A DNA stretch of 64,000 nucleotides from CAYXDO01 sp964463485 (GTDB taxonomy: Bacteria; Myxococcota; Kuafuiibacteriia; Kuafuiibacteriales; Kuafuiibacteriaceae): the NCBI GenBank assembly GCA_964463485.1, contig CAYXDO010000045.1, forward strand, positions 5,724 to 69,723, in the 5' to 3' direction. The notes under the pieces are model-generated. The model saw only the letters and a program-made list of their open reading frames with translations. It ran no database searches and was not told where the DNA came from. Numbering within the stretch: the stretch's first letter is position 1; each line of letters begins with the position of its first letter. Positions 27,794-36,339 of the stretch are shown piece by piece. Both the position numbers and the translations under genes were made by a program.

Positions 27794-28585
27794 ATGCCAC
27801 GTGCCACCAATGAATCGGTGATCACGAATCACGCGACCGGCACCCGCGTGGACGAGATTGGCCGCGGCCTCTTCCGCATCACCACCCCACTGCCCACCAC
27901 GGGCGTTCCCGCCGGCTTCAGCTTCAATCAGTTCCTGCTGGTCGACGAGAAGCCCCTGCTGTTCCATACCGGGCCGCGAAAGCTGTTCCCGCTCGTCCGC
28001 GAAGCCATCTCCGCCATCATGCCGGTCGAGCGCCTGAGCTACATCGGTTTCGGCCACGTCGAGGCCGATGAGTGCGGCTCACTCAACGACTTTCTCGCGA
28101 TCGCTCCCAACGCGGTCCCCGTCTGCGGAACCGTCGCCGCCACCATGTCGATCGATGACTTGTCCAATCGGCCCGCGCGAGCCCTCGCTGACGGCGAGCT
28201 CCTGCCCGTGGGCCGGGCCCTCTTGAAGTGGATTGACGCGCCCCACTTCCCCCACGCGTGGGACTCCGGCTACCTGTTCGACCTCACCAGCCGGACCCTC
28301 TTGGCCGGAGACTTGTTTGCCCAACCCGGAAGTCAACACCCGCCCGTCACCGAGTCGGATATCCTCGAATCGAGCGAGAAGCTCCGAAGCACCATGGATT
28401 ATTTCTCCAGGAGCGACCGGACTTCGGTCTTCATCGAAAAGCTGGCCGCGCTCGACCCCTTGCTGCTCGCGTGTATGCATGGCGCTGCGTACCGCGGAGA
28501 CGGTGCGGAGTTGCTACGCGCACTCGGCCAACGCATAGAGTCCGAGCGATGGCGCCGCCCGTCCGTCAGCGCGCGCGCCCCCTGA
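27794..28585 (+). CDS. MBL-fold / oxygen-binding diiron-type protein
   Basis: With the ATG at 27794 the product is 263 aa and soluble. It shows the metal-ligand motif GHVEADECGSLNDF (H-x-E-x-D), a later LAGDLFAQ Asp and a C-terminal CMHG His. This is the ligand set of flavodiiron (ODP-type) metallo-beta-lactamase folds, but no flavodoxin domain follows. It could bind oxygen or nitric oxide, or act as a sensor. The open frame extends upstream over the divergent esterase gene start; the internal ATG avoids the overlap. Confidence 0.83.
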   Translation: MPRATNESVITNHATGTRVDEIGRGLFRITTPLPTTGVPAGFSFNQFLLVDEKPLLFHTGPRKLFPLVREAISAIMPVERLSYIGFGHVEADECGSLNDFLAIAPNAVPVCGTVAATMSIDDLSNRPARALADGELLPVGRALLKWIDAPHFPHAWDSGYLFDLTSRTLLAGDLFAQPGSQHPPVTESDILESSEKLRSTMDYFSRSDRTSVFIEKLAALDPLLLACMHGAAYRGDGAELLRALGQRIESERWRRPSVSARAP

Positions 28586-28592
28586 CCAAAAC

Positions 28593-29381
28593 TCACGAGC
28601 GCGGACCTAGGACCTCTTCGAAGAACGACTTCATCATGAGCCAAGATCGCCGATCGGCCAAGGCGTTGTAGGCCGCACCCTTCGAGTTGTCGTTGCCAGC
28701 CGCTGGGTTGGTGAACGCGTGAACCGCTCCAGAATACTCCACGAACTGCCAGTCCACCTTCGCGGACCGAAGCTCGGCCTTGAACGCGTTCAGGTCCTCG
28801 ACCTTCACGAAGGGATCGTCGGCGCCGTGCAGTACGAGCACTCTCCCACGGATGTTCTTCCCGTCCGCCGGAGTCGGACTGTCGAGGCCGCCATGAAAGC
28901 TCACGACCGCCGCGACCTCTGCTCCGCTCCGCGCAAGCTCGAGGGACGTCGTCCCGCCAAAACAGAAACCCATGACCCCGATCCGCTTGGGGTCGACCTT
29001 CCCGCTCTTCACCAACGCCTCGAGCGCGGCGCGAGCTCTCGCTCGGAGCTTCGTGCGATCACCTTTGAACTTGCCGGCGAGAGCTCCGGCCTCGTTCCCG
29101 TCCTTGGGTCGAACACCCTTGCCGTAAATGTCGGCCGCGAAGGCCACGTAGCCGAGCGCCGCCAAGTCCTCCGCCTTCTTCTGCGAGAAGGCGCCCGCGC
29201 CCATCCAGTCGTGAATCACGACGACCCCGGGAGCGGGCTTGGAAATCGCGTCGTCGTAACTCAACGTCCCCTCGAGCACGACCTCCCCTTCTTTGTACTG
29301 GACCACCTCGGTCTTCACCTTCGCCTGCGCGAGACCCGACCAGAGCATCAGCACGCCCATGAGGCTTCCGAGAATTCGCAT
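28593..29381 (-). CDS. Exported dienelactone hydrolase family protein
   Basis: The 262-aa product has a signal peptide (LMGVLMLWSGLAQA) and an alpha/beta-hydrolase core with a Cys nucleophile in GVMGFCFGG, an Asp in LHGADDPF and a His in GAVHAF, the triad of the DLH family. Members hydrolyse cyclic dienelactones or act as general hydrolases; periplasmic versions are usually of unknown substrate. The ATG at 29381 follows TAGATA by 6 nt without a ribosome binding site. It ends 8 bp from the MBL gene end (convergent). Confidence 0.9.
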   Translation of the reverse strand: MRILGSLMGVLMLWSGLAQAKVKTEVVQYKEGEVVLEGTLSYDDAISKPAPGVVVIHDWMGAGAFSQKKAEDLAALGYVAFAADIYGKGVRPKDGNEAGALAGKFKGDRTKLRARARAALEALVKSGKVDPKRIGVMGFCFGGTTSLELARSGAEVAAVVSFHGGLDSPTPADGKNIRGRVLVLHGADDPFVKVEDLNAFKAELRSAKVDWQFVEYSGAVHAFTNPAAGNDNSKGAAYNALADRRSWLMMKSFFEEVLGPRS

Positions 29382-29539
29382 CGACCCTATCTAGCAGACT
29401 CGCGCGCCGCTGCGCAGGGGTCCGAAGCTCGTTCGTCCGTCCACGGCATGAGGTGCGGCCCTCCGGTCGCGCGACCGCTTGCTGACTTCGGATTCGTTGC
29501 ACCCAGCGACCGGCACCGCAGAGGTTCAACGGAACGCAT

Positions 29540-29558
29540 TTGACCTTAAATTTGTCAA
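29540..29558. promoter_or_regulatory. AT-rich inverted repeat TTGAC-N9-GTCAA
   Basis: Two 5-bp arms TTGAC (29540-29544) and GTCAA (29554-29558) are separated by 9 bp in an unusually AT-rich patch upstream of the SRPBCC gene and in the divergent region with the dienelactone hydrolase. The left arm doubles as a possible -35 element. Size fits a dimeric repressor operator; the binder is unknown. Confidence 0.35.
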
Positions 29559-29591
29559 CCAAACCTACTCATGGCACCGTTCGCTCCGGTC

Positions 29592-30224
29592 ATGCTCAAG
29601 AAAATACTCATCGCCCTCGCGGCCCTGTTCGTGGTCCTGCTCATCGCCATTGCGATGCAGCCAGCCTCTTTCGAGATCAAACGCTCGCTGAAGATGCCGG
29701 TGGCTCCGGACGTCCCATTCGCCCTGATCAACGACTTCCACAACTGGGAGGCTTGGTCTCCGTGGGAGAAGCTCGATCCGAACTTGAAACGGAGCTTCTC
29801 CGGGGCCCCTTCTGGCGAAGGCGCTGGGTATGGGTGGGTTGGCAACGACGACGTGGGCGAAGGAAGAATGACGATCACCAAGAGCGTTCCGAGCAAGCTC
29901 ATCGAGATCAAGCTCGAGTTCCTCAAACCGTTCGCGGCCACGAATCAGACGAGCTTCACGTTCGAGCCGGACGGCGATTCGACGACGGTGAATTGGTCCA
30001 TGAAGGGAAACAACGATTTCATGGGCAAGGCCTTCTCACTCTTCATGAACATGGACAAGATGGTCGGAGCTGACTTCGAAAAAGGCCTGACCAACTTGAA
30101 GGCGGCGTCGGAGAAGCAAGCCGCGGAGAAGACTGCCGAGGTGAAGACGGCGACGGTGGCCGCGCCCGCGACCCCCGACCCTGCCGAGGGTCCGACGCCA
30201 GCGGACGCGCCAAAACAGCCCTGA
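29592..30224 (+). CDS. SRPBCC-family (START-like) membrane-anchored protein
   Basis: The 210-aa product starts MLKKILIALAALFVVLLIA, an N-terminal membrane anchor, and continues with the polyketide-cyclase/SRPBCC pattern (INDFHNWEAWSPWEKLDPN, then beta strands and VNWSMKG). An ATG at 29571 would add seven residues; I prefer 29592 because the promoter-like sequence upstream would start transcription near 29577. The C-terminus is an Ala/Lys/Pro-rich tail. SRPBCC domains bind hydrophobic ligands; the ligand is unknown. Confidence 0.85.
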   Translation: MLKKILIALAALFVVLLIAIAMQPASFEIKRSLKMPVAPDVPFALINDFHNWEAWSPWEKLDPNLKRSFSGAPSGEGAGYGWVGNDDVGEGRMTITKSVPSKLIEIKLEFLKPFAATNQTSFTFEPDGDSTTVNWSMKGNNDFMGKAFSLFMNMDKMVGADFEKGLTNLKAASEKQAAEKTAEVKTATVAAPATPDPAEGPTPADAPKQP

Positions 30225-30266
30225 CTCGGCCCGCCAGGGAACAGGTGCGGGAGCGGACGCGGAGAC

Positions 30267-31973
30267 TCATCGAAGCGCCTCTTCGAGCGCGTCACACACG
30301 TCGGTCCTCACTCCATGACCGCTCGTCGTGGGTTCGGCGAGCACGACGTGAGCGTCGGTCGAAGCGTCCCAGCGCGGCCAAGCAGGATCGTCGTCGCCGT
30401 TTGGGTCTCCGGTCGCTGCGAATCGAGACCAATATCGCATCATTCGCTGGGAAAGGGCGCGGTCCGCTGGCGTCGGTTGATATCCACCCGCGCCGTCGAC
30501 CGAGCCGAACACGTAGAACAGCTCCAACCCGTGATACGCGCCGGCCAGCGACAGAACCGGAGCCGCCATGCGATCGAGGGACCAATCGAAATAGTATCGA
30601 TAGGTGGGCGCGCTCGTGGTCGCGAGCGACTGCAAGAGGAGCCGTCCTGGACAGGTCCAACGAAAATCCGTCGTAAGTGCGACGAGCGCGGCGTGAGGGC
30701 TCGAATACTCGGACGGCGGGTACACGGCGATGGCAAGGTCGGCCTTGGATGGGGCCACGCCCGAACCCAGCAGGAACGTTCGCGCGGCCGCCACGAACTG
30801 CGCCTCGGTCGAGACCTGCCCTGGCGGCGGGAGGAACATGTAGGTCTCGTCGGCGTTGGTACCGAGAGCAAAGGGTACGTTGGCGTGGCGACCGGCGAGC
30901 ATCGCGGCGCTCGGCGCCTCCGGAATCACGAATCCGTCGACGATCGGGTTGAAGTCGGAGAAAGTCAGTCCGCTCACGCTCGGCGGAAGCGCTCGAAGGA
31001 TCTCTTCGGGGCTCTTCTCGCGCATGCAATTCAACCGATCTGGCGCCGAGCACCCAAGCGCGTCGGCGAGGCGCTCGGTCGCGCTGGCGCCTTGTGACTT
31101 GCTCATTCCTGGGCAGCCGCCGCTCTCGACGAGGGCAGCGCTGAAAAGGTCCCGCGCGAGCGGAGACACGTACAAAAGACACGTGTTCACGCCGCCGGCA
31201 GACTCTCCAAAAATCATCACCCGGGACGGGTCGCCCCCGAGCGTTCCGATGTTCTCGCGGACCCAGCGGAGCGCCTGAATTTGATCCATCAGGCCCCAGT
31301 TGCCGGACGTTCCTTCTTGGGACTCTGCGTCCAACTCCGGGGCCGTCGCGTATCCAAGCGCCCCGAGGCGATAGTTGGTAGTGACCACGACGTTACCGCG
31401 GGACGCGAGCGCCCGTCCGTCATACAAGTGCTTGGTACCCGCGAGCACCGAGGTCGAGCCTTGGTTGTTGCCTCCACCGTGAATGAAAAAAAGGACGGGG
31501 ACGCTCGAGACACCCACGGGCGCCCAGACATTCAAGTGCAGACAGTCTTCGGATCCGACAACTCTGTCTCGAGCGTCGAGCTGCGGGCACTCCGGCCCAA
31601 ACTCGGTGGCCGCGCGAACCGTCGACTCACAGGCGGGTGACTCAGGCGGCGCAAACCTCGACGAGCCCAGCGGCGGCCGAGCAAACGGGACCCCGAGAAA
31701 AGCGCGGACCGAATCCGTCACGGACCCTCGGAGAGTTGCGAAGGACGTTTGCCACTCGGTTTCGCCCGAGGCGGGAGGAAGGCTGCACTCCACGGCCGCG
31801 TCCTCGCTTCCGCCATCCACTCCTCCGGTGTCGACGGGGCCAGGGTCCCGTCCAGCATCGAGCGGATGAACATCCGACCTGCCTGCATCCGAGCCAACTC
31901 CGCCCTCGGGCGCCAAGGTCGTCGTACATCCGAGTGTCAGGCCCAAGGCGAGCGAGCTCCAGATCGATCTCAT
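30267..31973 (-). CDS. Type B carboxylesterase lipoprotein
   Basis: The ATG at 31973 follows AGAGGG and opens a lipoprotein signal (LGLTLGCTTT); product 568 aa. An Asp-rich linker follows. The catalytic domain has the Cys-containing EDCLHLNVW motif, the oxyanion HGGGNNQGS, nucleophile FGESAGGVN, an acid in NADETYM and the His in GAYHGLEL. It should be a cell-surface esterase hydrolysing carboxylic esters. It is convergent with the SRPBCC gene. Confidence 0.93.
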   Translation of the reverse strand: MRSIWSSLALGLTLGCTTTLAPEGGVGSDAGRSDVHPLDAGRDPGPVDTGGVDGGSEDAAVECSLPPASGETEWQTSFATLRGSVTDSVRAFLGVPFARPPLGSSRFAPPESPACESTVRAATEFGPECPQLDARDRVVGSEDCLHLNVWAPVGVSSVPVLFFIHGGGNNQGSTSVLAGTKHLYDGRALASRGNVVVTTNYRLGALGYATAPELDAESQEGTSGNWGLMDQIQALRWVRENIGTLGGDPSRVMIFGESAGGVNTCLLYVSPLARDLFSAALVESGGCPGMSKSQGASATERLADALGCSAPDRLNCMREKSPEEILRALPPSVSGLTFSDFNPIVDGFVIPEAPSAAMLAGRHANVPFALGTNADETYMFLPPPGQVSTEAQFVAAARTFLLGSGVAPSKADLAIAVYPPSEYSSPHAALVALTTDFRWTCPGRLLLQSLATTSAPTYRYYFDWSLDRMAAPVLSLAGAYHGLELFYVFGSVDGAGGYQPTPADRALSQRMMRYWSRFAATGDPNGDDDPAWPRWDASTDAHVVLAEPTTSGHGVRTDVCDALEEALR

Positions 31974-32017
31974 GCCCTCTCCAAACCCAGGGCCAGGAGG
32001 AAAGTTGCGCCCGTCGC

Positions 32018-32404
32018 TCAAGAGCCAAGTCGTTGTGCAAAGGTCACGACTTGGCCGTAACTGGTCCTCACGATGGTCTCACGCGCGCGATAGAAGGTCG
32101 TCCGCTCGGCGATGAGGACGTCCGCGCCCACCAGCGCCCGCTTGATGCCATCGAGGTCGTCGACCTCGAAATACAGCGGGGTGTGCTCGCGATACGGCTC
32201 TCCCGCAATCTTCGGATTGTCCACGCGGAGACTCGCCCGGCTCTGCATCATGAGCTCGACGCCGTCCTTGGCGAGGATCACGAATCCGAGCCGCTCTCCT
32301 TCGAGGACCTCGATGGCGATCTCGAATCCGAGCAGGTCGACCCAGAAGCTCAGATGCGGCTCGATCTCTTCGACGACGATGACGGGGGTGAGTTTCTTGA
32401 GCAC
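32018..32404 (-). CDS. VOC-family (glyoxalase-like) protein
   Basis: The 128-aa product uses a GTG start at 32404. It has the paired beta-alpha-beta-beta-beta modules of the vicinal-oxygen-chelate fold (VEEIEPHLSFWVDLLGFEI and YFEVDDLDGIKRALVGADV). The metal ligand pattern is weak, so it may be a binding or resistance protein rather than glyoxalase I. There is no clear ribosome binding site. It lies 44 bp upstream of the esterase gene on the same strand. Confidence 0.85.
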   Translation of the reverse strand: MLKKLTPVIVVEEIEPHLSFWVDLLGFEIAIEVLEGERLGFVILAKDGVELMMQSRASLRVDNPKIAGEPYREHTPLYFEVDDLDGIKRALVGADVLIAERTTFYRARETIVRTSYGQVVTFAQRLGS

Positions 32405-32458
32405 GGTCGATACTCTGGCGAAGAGCGCGCCAGATGTCGACGGCTTTCGAAGTCATCT

Positions 32459-32630
32459 CTAAGTATGGGTCCCCGCAAATCGTGACCACCGGAAAAACCA
32501 CAGAGAGCACAGCGCCGAGGCCCACAGAGACCACAGATTCTTCGTGTCCTCGGTGTCTTCTCTCCGTGTCCTCTGCGTGGTTGCAGGCTTCTCAGGACGT
32601 GAGCTAAGTACGGATCCCCGTAGATCCGTG
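32459..32630. repeat. Dispersed intergenic repeat with CCACAGAG core (copy 2), flanked by imperfect direct repeats
   Basis: The core AAAAACCACAGAGAGCAC (from about 32492) matches copy 1 at 12541 exactly over this word, then diverges, and ends CCTCTGCGTGGTTGC. TAAGTATGGGTCCCCGCAAA (32459 on) and TAAGTACGGATCCCCGTAGA (32605 on) flank it as imperfect direct repeats. The region lies between the VOC gene start and the DUF1501 gene stop and has no ORF of its own. Confidence 0.78.
32610..32629 (-). terminator. Perfect hairpin after the DUF1501 operon
   Basis: ACGGATC-CCCGTA-GATCCGT forms a 7-bp stem with a 6-nt loop, 7 nt past the stop codon of the last gene of the secreted operon (32636-37571). 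It has no U-tract, so it may be a weak or Rho-assisted terminator, or just the end of the dispersed repeat. Confidence 0.4.
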
Positions 32631-32635
32631 AAGCC

Positions 32636-33997
32636 CTAGGCGAGCAGCGGTTTGATGGGTTCCGCGCGAAGATGCGAGTAGTCGAGCCCCGCCGACGCGA
32701 AGAGAGTCGCGAGTACATGCTTCGGGGACAAGGTCACGATCTCACCGCTCGAGAGCTTGTCCTCGGGCGCGGTCTCGAGGACGGCGCCGGTGGCGAGCTC
32801 TGCATACAGCGGCATCATGCCGACAGTCGCGCTTCGGCCGATGGTCCTGCCCCCTTTGATGCCGGCGCCCGCGAGCAAGCAGGAGCTCCCGAGGTGATGG
32901 TCCCTTCCGCGAAGATTGTTGAACATGGGCGTTCGACCGAACTCGCTGAACACGAGCACGGTCGTCTCGTCCAAGAGCGATCCACCGCGGGGGGACGGCG
33001 TGCCGGAGAGGTCGGTGAGTATGGCGGCGACGGTCTTCCATCCCCGCTCCTGGGCCGCTGGCTGGTCTTGGGCCCAATTGGAGTGTGTATCGAGCCCGCG
33101 GGCAACGCGGACCGAGACACATTGCGCGAGTTCGGACTTGAGGGCTTGGGCGGCTGCAAATCCCAGCATCTCGGGTGAGTCGGTCTGCGCCGCGGCTTCT
33201 CCGCTAATCCCAAAGAGCTCGCGGAGGGCGACCATCTCGACGTCCTCGCGTCGAAGATCGAAGATCCGCGCGAGATCGGATTCAATGTAGGTTCGGGCGC
33301 GCTTCTGATTGGCGAGCAGCGAGCCCACGACGCCGTCGCGGTCCAAACGCTCGGACTCGCACCCCGCGCCATCGTCTTGGTATTTCTGAACGGCGGCGAG
33401 AATCTCGGGATCGACGGCAGCGAACGGAGTCAAGGCAGTGAGGAGGTCCTCGAGCCCATTCACCTCGAGGGGGGAGGCAAAGCCAGGAAGGTCACGGCTG
33501 TAGGACTCCACCGCCGCGGATAGGTACGGAATCGTGGAGCTCTCGCCTTGCTGAGCCACGATCTCCGCTCCGGTCGACGAACCCACCGCTTGAAGGCCCC
33601 GTGGAAACCGGCCGGTGATGAAATAGCGACGGCCCACCTCGTGCGCCGCGGTGTCCATCCCGACTCCGTTCACCACCGAAATTCGATCCGCATGAGTAAG
33701 GAGCTCAGCAGGAACGATGGGGCCGAACGTGAGCTCCCCGCGGCGCTGGAGACCGCGGCGCTGATACTCGGCAGAGAGCTGTCCGTAGCCCGTCTCGATC
33801 CCGTGAGTGTCCGGGCGCGTCGTGGCCGGATCTCGCGGATCCAGGCTCAAGAGGGTGTCCCATCCGCCTTCCATGTAGGCGAACAAGAACTTACGATTCG
33901 GTACGGGGGCCGCGAAGCTCGGCAGCGACCTCGAGAGTACGAGCCCTCCGCCCGCCAGGGCCAGACCCTTGAGAAAGCCTCTTCGGTTCGTCAACAT
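32636..33997 (-). CDS. DUF1501 family Tat-exported protein
   Basis: The 453-aa product begins with a twin-arginine-like signal (TNRRGFLKGLALAGGGL). The mature part has DUF1501 hallmarks: FLFAYMEGGWDT near the start, LVFSEFGRTPMFN and GRDHHLGSSCLLAGAGIKGG. The family is sulfatase/alkaline-phosphatase-fold related and is usually encoded with cytochrome-like partners; its reaction is not established. A ribosome binding site GAGGAGGG precedes the ATG. It is the last gene of a four-gene operon. Confidence 0.93.
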   Translation of the reverse strand: MLTNRRGFLKGLALAGGGLVLSRSLPSFAAPVPNRKFLFAYMEGGWDTLLSLDPRDPATTRPDTHGIETGYGQLSAEYQRRGLQRRGELTFGPIVPAELLTHADRISVVNGVGMDTAAHEVGRRYFITGRFPRGLQAVGSSTGAEIVAQQGESSTIPYLSAAVESYSRDLPGFASPLEVNGLEDLLTALTPFAAVDPEILAAVQKYQDDGAGCESERLDRDGVVGSLLANQKRARTYIESDLARIFDLRREDVEMVALRELFGISGEAAAQTDSPEMLGFAAAQALKSELAQCVSVRVARGLDTHSNWAQDQPAAQERGWKTVAAILTDLSGTPSPRGGSLLDETTVLVFSEFGRTPMFNNLRGRDHHLGSSCLLAGAGIKGGRTIGRSATVGMMPLYAELATGAVLETAPEDKLSSGEIVTLSPKHVLATLFASAGLDYSHLRAEPIKPLLA

Positions 33998-34009
33998 CGG
34001 ACCCTCCTC

Positions 34010-34672
34010 TCAGTAGACCAGGAATTCGGGTGAGGTGAACAGCGCGAGGCACACCGCCTCCATCCCGCCGCGCTCGCCCCGGGCCCCGCGGCGACCGCGC
34101 TCGTGGACATCTCTGAGTCGCGGGACGTATTCGTCGGCGGCAAGGCCCTCGATGCCCGTGAACCGAAGCAGCAGATATCGTAGGTTCTCGTCGAGGTCGG
34201 AGTACCGAAACAACGCACGCTCCGATTCTGGACGGTTCAGATCGGCGTCGGAGAGATTCGTGCACACGATGGCGCCGAGGTCGACCATGAACTTCATGAA
34301 CAGCGCAGACGGCTCGAGCGACTCCTCGGTCACGCGCCGATAATCCGGTCGCCCGAGAGTCAGCGCCAAACTGTCCGGCAGCTTCACGGTCCCTTCCGGG
34401 AGCTGCGCGATCGCCTCGAGCGATCGCTCGATCTGCTCGACACTCATGCGTCGGGACCCGCGCGAGCGTACGTCGAGTCCCACGGTGGGGTGCCCCGCGG
34501 GCAGGTCTGGGAGACTCGTCTCCGCGACCGGCACAACCTTGGGCTCGGCCCGAGTCACCTGATCGGCCGAGTCGGCCACGCAGCCGAGCGCGAGGAGCGT
34601 CATGGACGTGACGAACTTTCGTAACAGAGTCTGGCGTTTGCCGTTCACGGAGAGTTTGATCGTCGAGCTCAT
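34010..34672 (-). CDS. PSD1/DUF1553-like lipoprotein fragment-size protein
   Basis: The 220-aa product starts at the ATG at 34672, which overlaps the upstream stop by 4 bp (ATGA); the longer open frame upstream is antisense noise. It has a lipobox-like LLALGCVAD and ends GGMEAVCLALFTSPEFLVY. This ending is typical of planctomycete-type PSD1 (DUF1553/DUF1549) proteins. It may be a split-off C-terminal domain that works with the upstream 556-aa protein. Confidence 0.72.
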   Translation of the reverse strand: MSSTIKLSVNGKRQTLLRKFVTSMTLLALGCVADSADQVTRAEPKVVPVAETSLPDLPAGHPTVGLDVRSRGSRRMSVEQIERSLEAIAQLPEGTVKLPDSLALTLGRPDYRRVTEESLEPSALFMKFMVDLGAIVCTNLSDADLNRPESERALFRYSDLDENLRYLLLRFTGIEGLAADEYVPRLRDVHERGRRGARGERGGMEAVCLALFTSPEFLVY

Positions 34673-36339
34673 GGCGCCCTCCCGTAGGCTGGATGGGTCA
34701 CGATGGCCTTGACCAGCGCTCGGAGGCTCCGGCCATTGGCGTCGTAGGCCGCCAGGAGCGTCGGTTTGACCGTCCTCTCCTCGTCCGCGTCCATCGGGCG
34801 TCTCAAAAAGAGACTCCACATTCGTCGCACCGTACATTCGGCGAACGCTCCGGACTCGATCGCTTCGTCGGCGAGGCCTTTGGGCCCCTTCACGACGTGC
34901 TCGATCTCCTGCTCGTCGCGGAAGACATAGGCGTTGAGCCAACCGCGAAAAGCCTCTTCCTCCCCGACGGGATCGACCTCGTAGAACCGAAAAATCCTGA
35001 AGAGCTTCTCGGCGTCGGGCGTGGGAAGAAACGCGCCTTCTATTCTGGGCGGAAACTCTCGTTCGTCGATGTGGCCAAATCCGTATTCGGCGAACCTGCC
35101 AAAATAGGACGCCATGGGTTCGAGTTGCTTGTGGCAGGCATCGCAGCCGCATCGGAGCGTCAGATCCTCGTGTTTGCTGCAAGGCTCCGACGGCGCGGGC
35201 AGCGGTCCGGCCGGAATGAAGCTCTGGCACTGAAACGCGTTGTGGAAGCGGTGAGCCCGGCCACGGTTGGACATGAATCGGAGCAAGTAACCCGGCGTCG
35301 TGAGTACGCCGGCATGGCGTCCTTGGCGCTCCACAGGCACCCAAGTGTCGTCGGTGAAGGTCCGAGCTGGCGGGACACTCGCCGTCGGATCGAGCGCGCC
35401 GTACATGTCGAACTCGGTCCGCGACATTTTGGTGAGGTAATGCGCGAGCGGGCCATCGTACTCCACGGTCTTCGTGGTGAGTACCTCGTCGTAAGGCCGA
35501 TCATCGCGAACGACGCTCTCGATGATTCGCAATTCCTGATCGAGGAGCGATTTGATGACTCGCGCCTTTGTCTCGGGCGTGAAGCAGCGCTCGAGGTTGG
35601 GACCGCACCCGCAACCTGGCGCCAACAAGCTCAGCGGTCCGTCGCACGCGGCGTCCGCGCCCCGGAAGGGTACGTTGAGGCTGGCTGCGGTGGCGGCGAC
35701 TCCGGAGCAATAAGGTTCTGCGAAGGGGTAGCGCTCTGCGGGCCCGGGGCACACGGGCGCCCGCTCCGCGGACAGCGCATCGAACCCGCACACCTTGACC
35801 GTCGTGCCGGGAGCCCAGTAGGGCTCGACCTCGACGTACCCTTCGACCTCCGCGACCTCCTCTCCGGCGACGAGCAGGGGCTGAGTCAGGAGGCGGCCCT
35901 CGGTGTCGAACTCGGCTGGCTCGTTCCTGCAAGGAACATAGGTCGCATTCCCCGTAGCGCGCACGAAGACCGAGCGAAGCGGGGACACCCAGAGCGGACC
36001 ACCCTCCATCGGCAGTGGATAGAGCTCGTTGGCGTCCGAGGCCAGCTTGATCTCCTCGAGATTGGGCCACAGCAGCGACTCATGATGACGTCGCATGACT
36101 TTGACGAACCCTTCCGACGACAGCATCCGATCGATCGTGGCCTCTGGAACCTCCGACTGACCTTGGAGTCGAGAGATCTCGTCCCAGGCCGGTACCGTTC
36201 CGACCAGGTCGAGCGACAACCGACGCAGGAAGCGCTGAGGCTCGAGCGGAGAGGCTACGTCGCACACGGGCTCCTCGGCGCGAGCGGCTTGGCTCGCGAG
36301 GACCACCAAAAGGGTGAGCTCGAAGGAGAGTCGTTTCAT
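34669..36339 (-). CDS. Exported DUF1549/DUF1588-like protein with one CxxCH motif
   Basis: The 556-aa product has a signal peptide (LTLLVVLASQAARA), an N-terminal FLRRLSLDLVGTVPAWDE block typical of DUF1549, and a C-terminal segment with LRFMSNRGRAHRFHNAFQC, then CGCDACHKQLEPMASYFG. The latter carries a c-type heme attachment motif (CDACH) as in DUF1588-type cytochrome-like domains. It is coupled by 4-bp overlaps to both neighbours, so all four proteins of the operon are made together in the periplasm. Their joint substrate is unknown. Confidence 0.85.
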   Translation of the reverse strand: MKRLSFELTLLVVLASQAARAEEPVCDVASPLEPQRFLRRLSLDLVGTVPAWDEISRLQGQSEVPEATIDRMLSSEGFVKVMRRHHESLLWPNLEEIKLASDANELYPLPMEGGPLWVSPLRSVFVRATGNATYVPCRNEPAEFDTEGRLLTQPLLVAGEEVAEVEGYVEVEPYWAPGTTVKVCGFDALSAERAPVCPGPAERYPFAEPYCSGVAATAASLNVPFRGADAACDGPLSLLAPGCGCGPNLERCFTPETKARVIKSLLDQELRIIESVVRDDRPYDEVLTTKTVEYDGPLAHYLTKMSRTEFDMYGALDPTASVPPARTFTDDTWVPVERQGRHAGVLTTPGYLLRFMSNRGRAHRFHNAFQCQSFIPAGPLPAPSEPCSKHEDLTLRCGCDACHKQLEPMASYFGRFAEYGFGHIDEREFPPRIEGAFLPTPDAEKLFRIFRFYEVDPVGEEEAFRGWLNAYVFRDEQEIEHVVKGPKGLADEAIESGAFAECTVRRMWSLFLRRPMDADEERTVKPTLLAAYDANGRSLRALVKAIVTHPAYGRAP

